Below the pieces are notes generated by a model that was not told where the DNA came from, ran no database searches, and saw only the letters and a list, made by a program, of their open reading frames with translations. Made by a program: the position numbers and the translations under genes. Shown one piece after another: positions 31,261 through 42,716 of a DNA stretch of 64,000 bases. The DNA is from DAOMFB01 sp963721385 (GTDB taxonomy: Bacteria; Acidobacteriota; Thermoanaerobaculia; UBA5066). Within the stretch, counting starts at the first letter, position 1; every line of letters begins with the position of its first letter. The stretch is taken from positions 62,001 to 126,000 of the forward strand of contig CAVRJB010000013.1 of NCBI GenBank assembly GCA_963721385.1, read 5' to 3'.

Positions 31261-32321
31261 GAGGCTCCCTCCGAGAGGCGGCTCGATACGTACCTGCCGA
31301 GCTCCTCGACGAGCGGAACGACGAGCTCGTACTCCATCCGCCGCGGCCCGATGACGCCGAGGACCCCCAGCGGCCGGTCGCCGCGGTGATAGGTCGACGC
31401 AACGACCGCGCTCCCCGTCTCGCCGGTGAAGTCGCTCTCCGAGCCGATGACGACCGTCGTCCCCGAGGAAGCAAGACAGTCGGTCAGGAGGTTCACGAGC
31501 CGTGCCCGCTCCTCGAAACCGTGGAGCAGCCGGCTCAGGGCGTCCACGTCGCGCCGGAACTCGGGCTTCCCGAGGATCGTCTCCATTCCCTCGACGACGA
31601 CGGCGTCTTCCGGCGCACGCTCCTCCGAGAAGGTCCTCCTCCCCAGCTCGAGAGCGCGCGAGAGCGCCGCGTCGACGCGGACCTTTTCCTCGCGAAGCGC
31701 CTCCAGGAGCGTCCGGCGCACCTCGACAAGGGTCCGGCCGCCGAAGTCGGTCGTGAGGCGGTTCGAGACCGCGTCCAGCTCGGACTGCGTGAAATCGTCG
31801 TGCGTTTCGATGAGGCGGCTCTCGACGAGGCCCACGTCGCTCACCTGGACCGCGAGGACCTTCCGCTCGGCGACGCGCGTGAAATGAACGGACTTCAGGA
31901 CGAATCGCGCTGCGGAAGGCGCCGCGACGACGCCGACTTCGCCGGTCATGGACGACAGCAGCCGCGAGACGGCGTGGAGAAAGCGGTCCAGCTCGAACGC
32001 TTCCGGCGCGAGCTCCGAGACGATGCGCGCCGTCGTCTCGGGGCGGGGCGCGCGGGCCTCCATCAACGAACTGACGAAGGCGCGATAGCCGAGGTCCGTC
32101 GGGACGCGCCCCGCGGAGACGTGCGGGTGGGTCAGGAAACCGAGATCCTCGAGGTCGGCCATCGTGTTCCGGATCGAGGCCGAGGAGAGGCGGAAGGTCC
32201 CGAGGCGGGTCAGCTGCCGGGACGAGACCGGGGCCGCGCTTCCGATGTGCGCGCGGACGATCGCCCCGAGCAGTTCCCCGGAGCGCTCGTCGAGATCACC
32301 GGCCCTGTGCACGACGCCCAA
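31257..32321 (-). CDS. hrcA: Heat-inducible transcription repressor HrcA
   Basis: HrcA represses class I heat-shock genes. The 354-residue protein has the N-terminal winged helix (SSRQLTRLGTFRLSSASIRNTMADLEDLG shows the HrcA pattern in parts), a GAF-like core, and the C-terminal VIGPRRMEYELVVPLVEELG. TTG 32321 is chosen as start because GGGGAGGAG lies six bases before it; the longer frame would run past the promoter. No inverted-repeat CIRCE operator is visible upstream, which is unusual. Confidence 0.9.
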   Translation of the reverse strand: MGVVHRAGDLDERSGELLGAIVRAHIGSAAPVSSRQLTRLGTFRLSSASIRNTMADLEDLGFLTHPHVSAGRVPTDLGYRAFVSSLMEARAPRPETTARIVSELAPEAFELDRFLHAVSRLLSSMTGEVGVVAAPSAARFVLKSVHFTRVAERKVLAVQVSDVGLVESRLIETHDDFTQSELDAVSNRLTTDFGGRTLVEVRRTLLEALREEKVRVDAALSRALELGRRTFSEERAPEDAVVVEGMETILGKPEFRRDVDALSRLLHGFEERARLVNLLTDCLASSGTTVVIGSESDFTGETGSAVVASTYHRGDRPLGVLGVIGPRRMEYELVVPLVEELGRYVSSRLSEGAS

Positions 32322-32344
32322 AGGCGACTCCTCCCCTTCCCGTA

Positions 32345-32373
32345 AGTCTAACGTGCGCCAATAGAAACGTCGA
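32345..32373 (-). promoter_or_regulatory. Candidate promoter of the hrcA operon
   Basis: On the minus strand TCGACG (32373-32368) lies 17 bases from TAGACT (32350-32345); each matches the sigma-70 consensus at four of six positions. Transcription would begin about 16 bases before the TTG start, just including the Shine-Dalgarno sequence. A very similar TAGACT box serves the M23 peptidase gene. Confidence 0.42.
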
Positions 32374-32413
32374 TCCGGCGAGGACCCTGGCCACGGGGAG
32401 CTGTTCACCTCGG

Positions 32414-32422
32414 TGCTAACAT
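32414..32422 (+). promoter_or_regulatory. Extended -10 (TGCTAACAT) upstream of the MglA-like gene
   Basis: TGC-TAACAT, an extended -10 form, lies about 30 bases before the GTG at 32453. The identical nine bases occur upstream of secA at 38264. No good -35 is seen, as often with extended -10 promoters. Confidence 0.42.
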
Positions 32423-32436
32423 AATCAGACACCCGT

Positions 32437-32450
32437 CCGGCTTCGGCCGG
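32437..32450 (+). promoter_or_regulatory. TTCG-loop hairpin abutting the MglA-like start codon
   Basis: CCGGC-TTCG-GCCGG forms a five-pair GC stem with a very stable UUCG tetraloop, ending two bases before the GTG. It occupies the place where a Shine-Dalgarno sequence would be, so it may limit or shape translation initiation. Confidence 0.5.
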
Positions 32451-32452
32451 CA

Positions 32453-33769
32453 GTGCCAAAGATGGTTTTCTTCAACTACGCCACGATGCAGATGGCCGCG
32501 AAGATCGTTTACTACGGTCCAGGCCTGTGCGGCAAGACCACGAATCTTCACTTCATCTACGGGAGGACGGCCCCCGGCTCGCGGGGAGAGATGGTCTCCC
32601 TCGAGACCGAAACCGACCGAACCCTCTTCTTCGACCTTCTGCCGCTCGACGTGGGCATCATCAGCGGCTTCAAGACGCGGCTGCAGCTGTACACCGTGCC
32701 CGGCCAGGTCTTCTACAACACGACCCGGAAGCTCGTTCTCAAGGGCGTGGACGGCATCGTGTTCGTGGCCGACTCGCAGCGCCCGATGGCCGAGCCGAAC
32801 CGGGAGAGCCTCAAGAACCTGCGCGAGAATCTCGCCGAGATCGGCGTGACGCTCGACACACTGCCGCGCGTCCTCCAGTACAACAAGCGCGACCTCGCGA
32901 ACATCGTCTCCGTCGACGAGCTGAACGACGCCCTGAACCCGGATCGGTCGATCGAGTGGTATGAGGCCTCGGCCACGAACGGCCCGGGCGTCTTCGAGAC
33001 GCTCAAGGCGATCTCCAAGCTGACTCTGCGGTCCCTCAAGGCGAAGATGACGGCCGACATGCGGAGGCCGGCGGTCGCGGTCTCGCCGTCGACCCCGTCG
33101 TCCGTCCCCGTCGCGGTCGCGGCCGACATGTCGGGGATCTCGGCCGCCGTCTCGGCCCTCGACCGGGCTGACGGCCGGGAGCGGAGCCCCTTCGACTCGA
33201 CGCTGAAGCGCCTGCAGAAGTTCCGCGAGCTGCAGGCCCAGCAGGCGGCCGCGTCGCCGGCCGCGGAGGTCGCGGCACCAGCGCCGCCGTTCACCGACGC
33301 CACGAGCCCGCTGCCCGAGAACGCCCCCGGAGAGGACACCGCGTCGGAGGTGCGGTTCGCGGAGCTCAAGACGAACGAGCCGGCGCCGTCGTCCGAGCCG
33401 CCCGTCAAGCACGTGCGGGTCCGCTCGAGCGTCGACATCCTGTCGGAGCTCGAGAAGCTGAGAAAGCTCTCGACGCAGAAGCCCGCGCCGGACTCGGGTG
33501 GCCGGCCACGAAGCGGCTCGAACCTCTCGATCGACGACCTCCTCTCCGGCACTCTCACGAACCACCGCAAGGACGTCGCCCACTCGTTCGAGTGGAACGT
33601 GCCGAAGGACGCGCTCGGGAAGAGCCGCAAGGCGACCGTCACGGTGACGTTCCGGGACGGCGCCGGCGGAGAAACGGCGTCGGGACAGACGTTTTCGTTC
33701 GACCTTTCGAATCTCCGGGACGTTCACCGGCTGCTCCTCTCGCTCAAGTTCAACGTCCACGGGTCCTGA
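32453..33769 (+). CDS. MglA-like small GTPase with long C-terminal extension
   Basis: Residues 1-195 form an MglA/Ras-like GTPase: P-loop YYGPGLCGKTTNLHFIY, TVPGQVFYNTTRKLVLKG (switch II region), and LQYNKRDL in place of NKxD. Bacterial MglA sets cell polarity and motility. About 240 further residues follow: a Pro/Ala linker, a helical stretch (STLKRLQKFRELQAQQ), and a conserved-looking end (VTVTFRDGAGG ... FDLSNLRDVHRLLLSLKF). Stand-alone MglA is about 195 residues, so the tail is extra. The start is GTG 32453; ATG 32462 is possible. No MglB is seen nearby, but pilT lies in the same window. Confidence 0.85.
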   Translation: MPKMVFFNYATMQMAAKIVYYGPGLCGKTTNLHFIYGRTAPGSRGEMVSLETETDRTLFFDLLPLDVGIISGFKTRLQLYTVPGQVFYNTTRKLVLKGVDGIVFVADSQRPMAEPNRESLKNLRENLAEIGVTLDTLPRVLQYNKRDLANIVSVDELNDALNPDRSIEWYEASATNGPGVFETLKAISKLTLRSLKAKMTADMRRPAVAVSPSTPSSVPVAVAADMSGISAAVSALDRADGRERSPFDSTLKRLQKFRELQAQQAAASPAAEVAAPAPPFTDATSPLPENAPGEDTASEVRFAELKTNEPAPSSEPPVKHVRVRSSVDILSELEKLRKLSTQKPAPDSGGRPRSGSNLSIDDLLSGTLTNHRKDVAHSFEWNVPKDALGKSRKATVTVTFRDGAGGETASGQTFSFDLSNLRDVHRLLLSLKFNVHGS

Positions 33770-33796
33770 GCCGCGGCGCTTCGTGAAGGACTCCGC

Positions 33797-35575
33797 TTGA
33801 CGACGAGGGCCGACTCCATCTTCATGACGATCGTGGGAACGCGCTGGTCTCGTATCGCGGCCGTCCTCGGCGCCGCCGTCGCCGCGGCCTGCTCCTCGGC
33901 TCCGGCGCCGGCCCCGGTCGCCGCCGTGCCTCCGGCGCCCGCGGCCGAGCCGGCGCCGCCGTCTCCGCGCGAGTTCGCGACCGCCCATTTCCATCTCGGC
34001 AAGGGCTATGCCCTCGCGGGCGAGGCCGACTGCGCCCGCGAGGAGTTTCGGAAGGCGCTCGAGGCGTTCGAGCCGGCGTCGCGCGGAGCCGACCCGGACG
34101 ACGCTCAGTTCGCGGGCCAGCTCTGGGACTCCGTGGCGGTCTACCAGGCGCTCATCGACCCCGACGCCAGCGAGCGGCCTCCTGTCGAGGACACGCGCGA
34201 CACGCTGATCGCGGCGGGCCAGGCGCCCGCGCCGACGGCCGCGCAGGTGGAGAAGGCGAAGCACGAGGTCGCCGACTCCGGATCCGGCGTCTCGTTCGAC
34301 ATCCCCGTCATCGTCAACGACGCCGTCCTCCGGGCCGTGGCCTACTACCAGTTCCGGACGCCGCAGGCCTTCGCGGGCGCGCTGAAACGGAGCGGGCGGT
34401 ACCTCCCGCTCATGCGGGAGCTGCTCCGGAAGGAGGGGCTCCCGCAGGACCTCGTTTACATGGCGATGATCGAGTCGGCGTTCAAGGCGCAGGCCCACTC
34501 CCGCGCCCGGGCGCACGGGTTCTGGCAGTTCATCGACGGCACCGGGAAGCGCTACGGCCTCCGGCGGACGCGCTCCTTCGACGAGCGGAGCGATCCCGTC
34601 AAGTCGACGCTCGCGGCGGCGCGCTACCTGAAAGACCTGTACGAGATGTTCGGAGACTGGAACCTCGCGATGGCGGCCTACGACGCCGGGGAAGGGAAGA
34701 TCCTCAAGGGACTCCAGCGGACCGGCGCGAGAGACTACTGGCAGCTCGCGGCGACCGGCTTCCTCCGAAAGGAGACCCGCGACTACGTTCCGTACGTCTT
34801 CGCGGCCGCGCTCATCTCGAAGGACCCGCTCCGGTACGGATTCGACGTCGTCCCCGACCCGCCCCTTTCGTTCGAGATCGTCACCGTTCCCCGACCCGTC
34901 GATCTCGCCCGGGTTTCGGAGGCGGTCGGCGCTCCGGTCGCGGAGCTGGCCCTCCTCAACAGCGAGCTGACGACGCGCGTCACGCCGCACGGCGTCGGTC
35001 CCTACGCGCTGCGAGTCCCGCCAGGCACCGGCGAAAGGCTCACGGGGCGACTGACGTCCCTCCCCGCCGCGGCCGAGATCCACGAGCGGAAGATCGTGGC
35101 GAAGAAGGGCGACACCGTGGCGAAGATCGCTTCGCGCGCCGGCGTGAGCGTCGCCGCCCTCTGCGACGCCAACGACCTCCCGCGCACGGCGAAGCTGAAG
35201 AAGGGAACCGTCCTCCTCATCCCGTCTGGTTCTCCGGCGCGGCGCGCGGCTCCCCCGGCGGCCGTGGCCGCCACCGGTCGGGAGGCCGAGGGACAGATCC
35301 GCGCCCTTCCGACGCCGGCCGCCGCCCCGCTCGCGTCGAAGATCGAGATCCCCGCCGAGGGTTTCACGACCGTGCCCGCTTCGGCGCCGGCCGTTTCCCC
35401 GGCGTCGCTGACCCGGACGGTCCGGTACACCGTCCGCCCCGGCGACACGCTCTACGGGATCGCGGCACTGCACGGGACGACGGTGGACGAGATCCGGCGG
35501 GAGAACCGGATCCGGACCGCGGAGTCGCTGAAAGCGGGCCAGCGCCTGACCCTCACCGTCGCGTTGACGCAGTAA
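33797..35575 (+). CDS. Membrane-bound lytic transglycosylase with LysM repeats (MltD-like)
   Basis: This 592-residue lipoprotein degrades peptidoglycan. A signal region ends VAAACSS (likely lipobox). A TPR-like segment is followed by an SLT domain with catalytic Glu in MAMIESAFKAQAHSRARAHG, FWQFIDGTGKRYGL and AAYDAGEGKILKG. Two LysM modules end the protein (KKGDTVAKIASRAGVS and VRPGDTLYGIAALHGT), giving cell-wall binding. The start is TTG 33797. It lies 27 bases after the GTPase gene and 19 bases before comM. Confidence 0.9.
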   Translation: MTTRADSIFMTIVGTRWSRIAAVLGAAVAAACSSAPAPAPVAAVPPAPAAEPAPPSPREFATAHFHLGKGYALAGEADCAREEFRKALEAFEPASRGADPDDAQFAGQLWDSVAVYQALIDPDASERPPVEDTRDTLIAAGQAPAPTAAQVEKAKHEVADSGSGVSFDIPVIVNDAVLRAVAYYQFRTPQAFAGALKRSGRYLPLMRELLRKEGLPQDLVYMAMIESAFKAQAHSRARAHGFWQFIDGTGKRYGLRRTRSFDERSDPVKSTLAAARYLKDLYEMFGDWNLAMAAYDAGEGKILKGLQRTGARDYWQLAATGFLRKETRDYVPYVFAAALISKDPLRYGFDVVPDPPLSFEIVTVPRPVDLARVSEAVGAPVAELALLNSELTTRVTPHGVGPYALRVPPGTGERLTGRLTSLPAAAEIHERKIVAKKGDTVAKIASRAGVSVAALCDANDLPRTAKLKKGTVLLIPSGSPARRAAPPAAVAATGREAEGQIRALPTPAAAPLASKIEIPAEGFTTVPASAPAVSPASLTRTVRYTVRPGDTLYGIAALHGTTVDEIRRENRIRTAESLKAGQRLTLTVALTQ

Positions 35576-35594
35576 GGCGCGGCCGGAGTCCGAG

Positions 35595-37124
35595 GTGACG
35601 GTCGCCCGCGCTTTCTCCGCCGCCGTCGTCGGCCTCGAAGGGCAGACCGTCGTGGTCGAGACCGCGATCGGCGCGGGGCTGCCGAACCTCACGATCGTCG
35701 GTCTTCCCGACGCGGCCGTGAAGGAGAGCCGGGAGCGAATCCGCGCGGCCCTCCGGCACATCGGGTTTCCGCTTCCCGGGCGGAGCGTCGTCGTCAACCT
35801 CGCGCCGGCGGATCTCCCGAAGTCCGGGACCGCGCTCGACCTTCCCTGCGCCCTCTCGATCCTCGCGGCGAACGGCGACATTCCCGCGGAACCTCTCGCC
35901 CGGGTGACGATCGTCGGCGAGCTGGCTCTCGACGGCGCGGTCCGGGCGGTGCCCGGCGTCCTCGCGATCGCCGAAGCCACCCGGCGGGACGGGCGGGCCG
36001 AGCTCCTCGTCCCGCCGGAGAATGCCGCCGAGGCGGCTGCGGTCGGCGACGTCACCGTCCGCGCCGTGCCGCACCTCGGCGCCGCCGTCGCCCACCTCGC
36101 GGGGCGGGAGACGCTCCCGATCTTCCGACCGGACGAAGCCCCGGCCGACGACCTGCTGCCGCCCGCCGCCGACCTCTCGGACGTCCGGGGACAGGCCCTG
36201 CCACGACGTGCCCTCGAGCTCGCCGCGGCCGGCGGACACAACCTCCTGATGTCCGGGCCGCCCGGGGCCGGGAAGACGATGCTCGCGAGACGGCTCCCCG
36301 GCCTCCTACCTGCGCTCGCCCGCGAGGAGTCCCTCGAGGTGACCCGGATCTGGAGCGTCTCCGGCCGCCTGCCTCCCGGAAGCGGCCTCGTTCTGAGGCG
36401 TCCCTTCCGCGCCCCGCACCACGGCGCCTCGGCGGCCGCGCTGGCCGGGGGCGGGGCCGACCCGAAGCCGGGCGAGCTCTCCCTCGCCCACTTCGGCGTC
36501 CTCTTCCTCGACGAGCTTCCCGAGTTCCGACGCGACGCGCTGGAGGCTCTCCGCGAGCCGCTCGAGGACGGGACGGTGTCGGTGGCGCGCGCCGCGGGCT
36601 CGCGGACGTTTCCGGCCCGGTTCCTCCTCGTCGCGGCCATGAATCCCTGCCCCTGCGGCTTCCGCGGGGATCCGCGGCACGCGTGCCGCTGCTCGGAGCG
36701 GGATATCGCACGTTACCGCCGGAAGATCTCGGGTCCGCTCCTCGACCGGATCGACCTGCACGTCGAGGTCCCCGCGCTCCCGGCGTCCGACTTCGGCGCC
36801 GGAGGCGACGGCGAGCCCTCCGCGGCGGTCCGGGCCCGCGTCATCGCGGCGCGTCAGCGTCAGCTCGCCCGGACCGGGGACGCCCGCCAGACGAACGGGT
36901 CGCTGTCCGGCCGGTCGCTGAAGCGGGACGCAAAGCCCGAGCCGGCGGGCCAGGCTCTTCTCGAGCGGGCGGTCGACCGGCTCGGACTGTCCGCCCGTGC
37001 TTATCACCGGGTGATCAGGGTCGCTCGGACGATCGCGGACCTGGAAGGCTCCCGAGCCGTGGGTCCGGCGCATGTGGCCGAGGCGCTGAGGTACCGGCCG
37101 GGAGCGGCGCAACCGTCTGCCTGA
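35595..37124 (+). CDS. comM: ComM/YifB family Mg-chelatase-like ATPase
   Basis: ComM is a hexameric helicase promoting branch migration during natural transformation. The 509-residue protein has the N-terminal Lon-protease-like ChlI domain (GLPNLTIVGLPDAAVKESRERI), Walker A SGPPGAGKTMLARRLPG, RPFRAPHHGASAAAL, Walker B VLFLDELPEF, and a cysteine cluster CPCGFRGDPRHACRCS before the C-terminal helical domain. GTG 35595 is the start. With pilT nearby, DNA uptake capacity is plausible but unproven. Confidence 0.9.
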   Translation: MTVARAFSAAVVGLEGQTVVVETAIGAGLPNLTIVGLPDAAVKESRERIRAALRHIGFPLPGRSVVVNLAPADLPKSGTALDLPCALSILAANGDIPAEPLARVTIVGELALDGAVRAVPGVLAIAEATRRDGRAELLVPPENAAEAAAVGDVTVRAVPHLGAAVAHLAGRETLPIFRPDEAPADDLLPPAADLSDVRGQALPRRALELAAAGGHNLLMSGPPGAGKTMLARRLPGLLPALAREESLEVTRIWSVSGRLPPGSGLVLRRPFRAPHHGASAAALAGGGADPKPGELSLAHFGVLFLDELPEFRRDALEALREPLEDGTVSVARAAGSRTFPARFLLVAAMNPCPCGFRGDPRHACRCSERDIARYRRKISGPLLDRIDLHVEVPALPASDFGAGGDGEPSAAVRARVIAARQRQLARTGDARQTNGSLSGRSLKRDAKPEPAGQALLERAVDRLGLSARAYHRVIRVARTIADLEGSRAVGPAHVAEALRYRPGAAQPSA

Positions 37125-37157
37125 AGCCTTGCACGCCGGCCGTAACCCCCTGCGCAT

Positions 37158-37183
37158 GATGCACTTGCATCGAGGTCTTTTTT
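37158..37183 (+). terminator. Candidate intrinsic terminator after comM
   Basis: GATGC-ACTT-GCATC (37158-37171) is followed after six bases by TTTTTT. The stem is short for a terminator, but the U-run, rare in such GC-rich DNA, and the position 34 bases after comM support it. Confidence 0.4.
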
Positions 37184-37185
37184 CC

Positions 37186-37213
37186 TTGACTCCCTCGACC
37201 CCGAAATTAGACT
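37186..37213 (+). promoter_or_regulatory. Sigma-70-type promoter of the M23 peptidase gene
   Basis: TTGACT (37186-37191), 16 bases, TAGACT (37208-37213). The leader to the ATG at 37291 would be about 70 bases. It follows directly on the comM terminator candidate. Confidence 0.5.
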
Positions 37214-37290
37214 TCAATCCTCAGAACGAGATCTCCCTCGGGCGTAGGGGTGGAAGTCTGTTCATACCGATGAGGTAGGACCGGAAGCGC

Positions 37291-38169
37291 ATGCCGTCGA
37301 AGAACCACACCATCATCTTCGTTCCGCACACCCGGGCGAGGTTCCGGCAGTTCCGGGTCTCCTCCCGCCTGCTCTGGGGTGTCACCGCGTTCGTCTTTCT
37401 TTCCGTGGCGGTCGGGGCAACGTTTACGACGCTCTGGGTCCGCTCCATCCAGAAGAACCGAGAGGTTTCGGCGCTCGTCGCCGAGAACCAGGACCTGAGA
37501 ACGAGGGCCCGCGACCTGAACGGGAAGCTCGACACCCTGGAGAGGGCGCTTTCCGAGTTCGAGGAGAAGACCCGCCGCCTTTCGATCGTCGCCGGGCTCT
37601 CCGCCGTGCACGATCCCGGGACGGGCGGCGTCGGCGGCCTGAGCGTGCTGCCGCTCGACGCAACCGCGCTGGTCGAGCAGGGGATGACCGAGGCGTCCCG
37701 CCGCAGTACGGTCCTCTCGACGCGCCTCGAGTCGGTCGAAAAGCGGCTGACGCTCCAAGCCGACAAGCTCGCGTTCACCCCGACGCTCGCGCCGACCGTC
37801 GGCGTCCTGACGGGCGGCTACGGCCCGCGCAGCGACCCCTTCACGGGGCAGCGCGAGTTCCACCTCGGCCTGGACATTTCGACCGCCACGGGCAACCGCG
37901 TCTTCGCCTCGGCGAGCGGGGTCGTCGTGAAAGTCGGTTGGGAGAAGGGCTACGGCCGCGTCGTCCAGATCGCCCACGGATTCGGCTACCTCACCCTCTA
38001 CGGGCACCTCGAAGCGGCGCGCGTCTCCGAGGGGCAGCGGGTCAACCGGGGCGACCTCATCGCCCTCGTCGGCTCCTCCGGCCGCTCGACGGGTCCGCAC
38101 CTCCATTACGAGGTTCATCTCGACGGCCGACCCGTCAACCCGCTGGATTTCGTACTGAACGCGTTTTGA
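37291..38169 (+). CDS. Membrane-anchored M23 family metallopeptidase
   Basis: This 292-residue murein endopeptidase-like protein has a short cytosolic tail, one TM helix (LLWGVTAFVFLSVAVGATF), a coiled coil (residues about 55-95) and a C-terminal LytM domain. The zinc ligands are in HLGLDIS and GPHLHYEVH, with GYGPRSDPFTGQREF at the domain start. All ligands are present, so it may be active, though some relatives are only scaffolds or activators. It stands alone between a promoter and two palindromic repeats. Confidence 0.9.
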   Translation: MPSKNHTIIFVPHTRARFRQFRVSSRLLWGVTAFVFLSVAVGATFTTLWVRSIQKNREVSALVAENQDLRTRARDLNGKLDTLERALSEFEEKTRRLSIVAGLSAVHDPGTGGVGGLSVLPLDATALVEQGMTEASRRSTVLSTRLESVEKRLTLQADKLAFTPTLAPTVGVLTGGYGPRSDPFTGQREFHLGLDISTATGNRVFASASGVVVKVGWEKGYGRVVQIAHGFGYLTLYGHLEAARVSEGQRVNRGDLIALVGSSGRSTGPHLHYEVHLDGRPVNPLDFVLNAF

Positions 38170-38196
38170 TCCCGGGGGTTTCTCGATCCCCCCGGG
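38168..38196 (+). repeat. Dispersed palindromic repeat, copy A
   Basis: GATC, CC, GGGGGTTTCTCGATC, six C, GGG. The arms CCCGGGGG and CCCCCCGGG can pair around a TTTCTCGAT loop, giving a strong stem just after the M23 stop; it may end transcription. Confidence 0.75.
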
Positions 38197-38202
38197 CGGC
38201 AT

Positions 38203-38237
38203 GATCTTGGGGGTTTCTCGATCCCCCCAATCCCCCC
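38203..38237 (+). repeat. Dispersed palindromic repeat, copy B
   Basis: The second tandem copy, six bases after copy A: GATC, TT, GGGGGTTTCTCGATC, six C, AAT, six C. The core is identical to copy A, but the flanking pair (TT/AA instead of CC/GG) differs in a compensatory way that keeps the stem. Confidence 0.75.
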
Positions 38238-38263
38238 GAGCACGATATTCGACGGGATTCGTC

Positions 38264-38272
38264 TGCTAACAT
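38264..38272 (+). promoter_or_regulatory. Extended -10 (TGCTAACAT) upstream of secA
   Basis: TGC-TAACAT lies 39 bases before the secA ATG and is identical to the element before the MglA-like gene. A poor -35 (TTCGAC, wrong spacing) is the only other match. Confidence 0.42.
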
Positions 38273-38311
38273 TCCGCGGCTGCGCGCCGGCTGTGCGCGG
38301 CCAAGTCATTC

Positions 38312-41230
<2,919 letters not shown>

Positions 41231-41236
41231 ATCAGC

Positions 41237-42713
41237 ATGGCGCTCGAACGGGACCTGCCCATCGCTCTCACCTTCGACGACGTCCTGCTCCTCCCCGCCC
41301 GCTCGAAGGTCCACCCGGCCGACACCGACATCCGGACCCGCCTCACCGCGGGGATCGGCCTGACCGTCCCGATCCTCTCGGCCGCCATGGACACCGTCAC
41401 CGAGTCGCGTCTCGCGATCGCGATGGCGCAGAACGGCGGCCTCGGGGTCGTCCACAAGAACCTGTCGATCGAGGCGCAGGCCGCCGAGGTCGACAAGGTG
41501 AAGCGCTCGGAGAGCGGGATGATCGTCGACCCGGTCACCTGCCGCCCCGACCAGAAGATCTCGGAGGCGCTCGAGGTGATGGCGAACTTCCGGATCTCGG
41601 GAGTTCCCGTCGTCGACGTGCGGGGTAAGCTCGTCGGCATCCTGACGAACCGCGACCTCCGGTTCGAGACGCGGATGGACCTCCCGATCTCGGAGCGGAT
41701 GACGAAGGAGAACCTCGTCACCTGTCGGCCGGGGACGACGCTCGAGCAGGCCAAGCAGCTCCTCCACGAGCACCGGATCGAGAAGCTCCTCGTCGTCGAC
41801 AAGGCGGGGAACCTCAAGGGCCTGATCACCGTCAAGGACATCCAGAAGCAGATCAAGTACCCGAACGCCTGCAAGGACTCCCTCGGCCGGCTCCGCGTCG
41901 CGGCCGCGGTCGGGGCCGGCAGGGAGACGCTCGACCGCGCGCGCGAGCTCGTCGCGGCCAAGGTCGACCTCCTCGTCCTCGACTCCTCCCACGGGCACAG
42001 CGAAGGCGTGATGGACGCTCTCACGGCCCTGAAGCGGAAGTTCCCCTCGACGCCGGTCATGGCGGGCAACGTCGCGACCGCCGAGGGGACGCGGGACCTG
42101 ATCCGCCGCGGGGCGGACGCCGTGAAGATCGGCATCGGCCCCGGATCGATCTGCACGACGCGCGTCGTCACCGGCGCGGGCGTCCCGCAGATCTACGCGA
42201 TCACCGAGTGCTGTCCGCGGACGCGGCACGTCGAAGGTACCCCTCGTCGCCGACGGCGGCATCAAGTTTTCGGGCGACGTCACGAAGGCGCTCGCCGCAG
42301 GCGCCGACGCCGTCATGATCGGAAGCCTGTTCGCCGGCACCGACGAGGCGCCGGGCGAGACGATCCTCTACCAGGGCCGGACGTTCAAGGCGTACCGCGG
42401 CATGGGGTCGATCGGGGCGATGAAGTCGGGCTCGGCCGACCGCTACTTCCAGGAACCGGGCGACGAGCCGCGGAAGCTGGTCCCCGAAGGGATCGAGGGA
42501 ATGGTCCCGCACAAGGGGCCGCTCACGACGCTCCTCACGCAGATCGCCGGAGGCCTCCGCTCCGGCATGGGCCTCGCCGGCGCCCGCACCCTCCCCGAGC
42601 TGGCGAAGAAGACGAGAATCGTGAGGATCACGTCGGCCGGGCTCAAGGAGAGCCACGTCCACGACGTGATCATCACGAAGGAAGCTCCGAACTACCGCCG
42701 AGAGGAGGAGTAG
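41237..42713 (+). CDS. guaB: IMP dehydrogenase GuaB (two frame changes, 42213-42236)
   Basis: GuaB oxidises IMP to XMP, the committed step to GMP. The frame begins LPIALTFDDVLLLPARS, with a CBS pair inserted (residues about 95-205) and the catalytic loop GIGPGSICTTRVV with its cysteine. After AITEC the reading becomes nonsense for about 8 codons (a middle piece ADAAR is seen in a third frame). It then resumes one frame over as KVPLVADGGIKFSGDVTKAL, GSLFAGTDEAPG, YRGMGSIGAMKSGSADRYF and EGIEGMVPHKGPL. Length fits about 492 residues, normal for the family. Sequence error is the likely cause. Confidence 0.9.
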
Positions 42714-42716
42714 GGC

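Noticed and set aside
32393..32419. Possible CIRCE element upstream of hrcA
   Set aside because: Only one half (CGGTGCTAA) resembles the consensus; the partner half at the required spacing does not match, and the half is better explained as the extended -10 of the MglA-like gene.
32405..36640. Very long minus-strand open frame (1411 codons)
   Set aside because: It is antisense to the MglA-like GTPase, lytic transglycosylase and comM genes, all with clear family motifs, and its translation is Arg/Gly-rich without domains; a product of GC-rich codon use.
38168..38237. Tandem palindromes as insertion-sequence ends
   Set aside because: No transposase or target duplication lies between or beside them; the same element occurs singly elsewhere.
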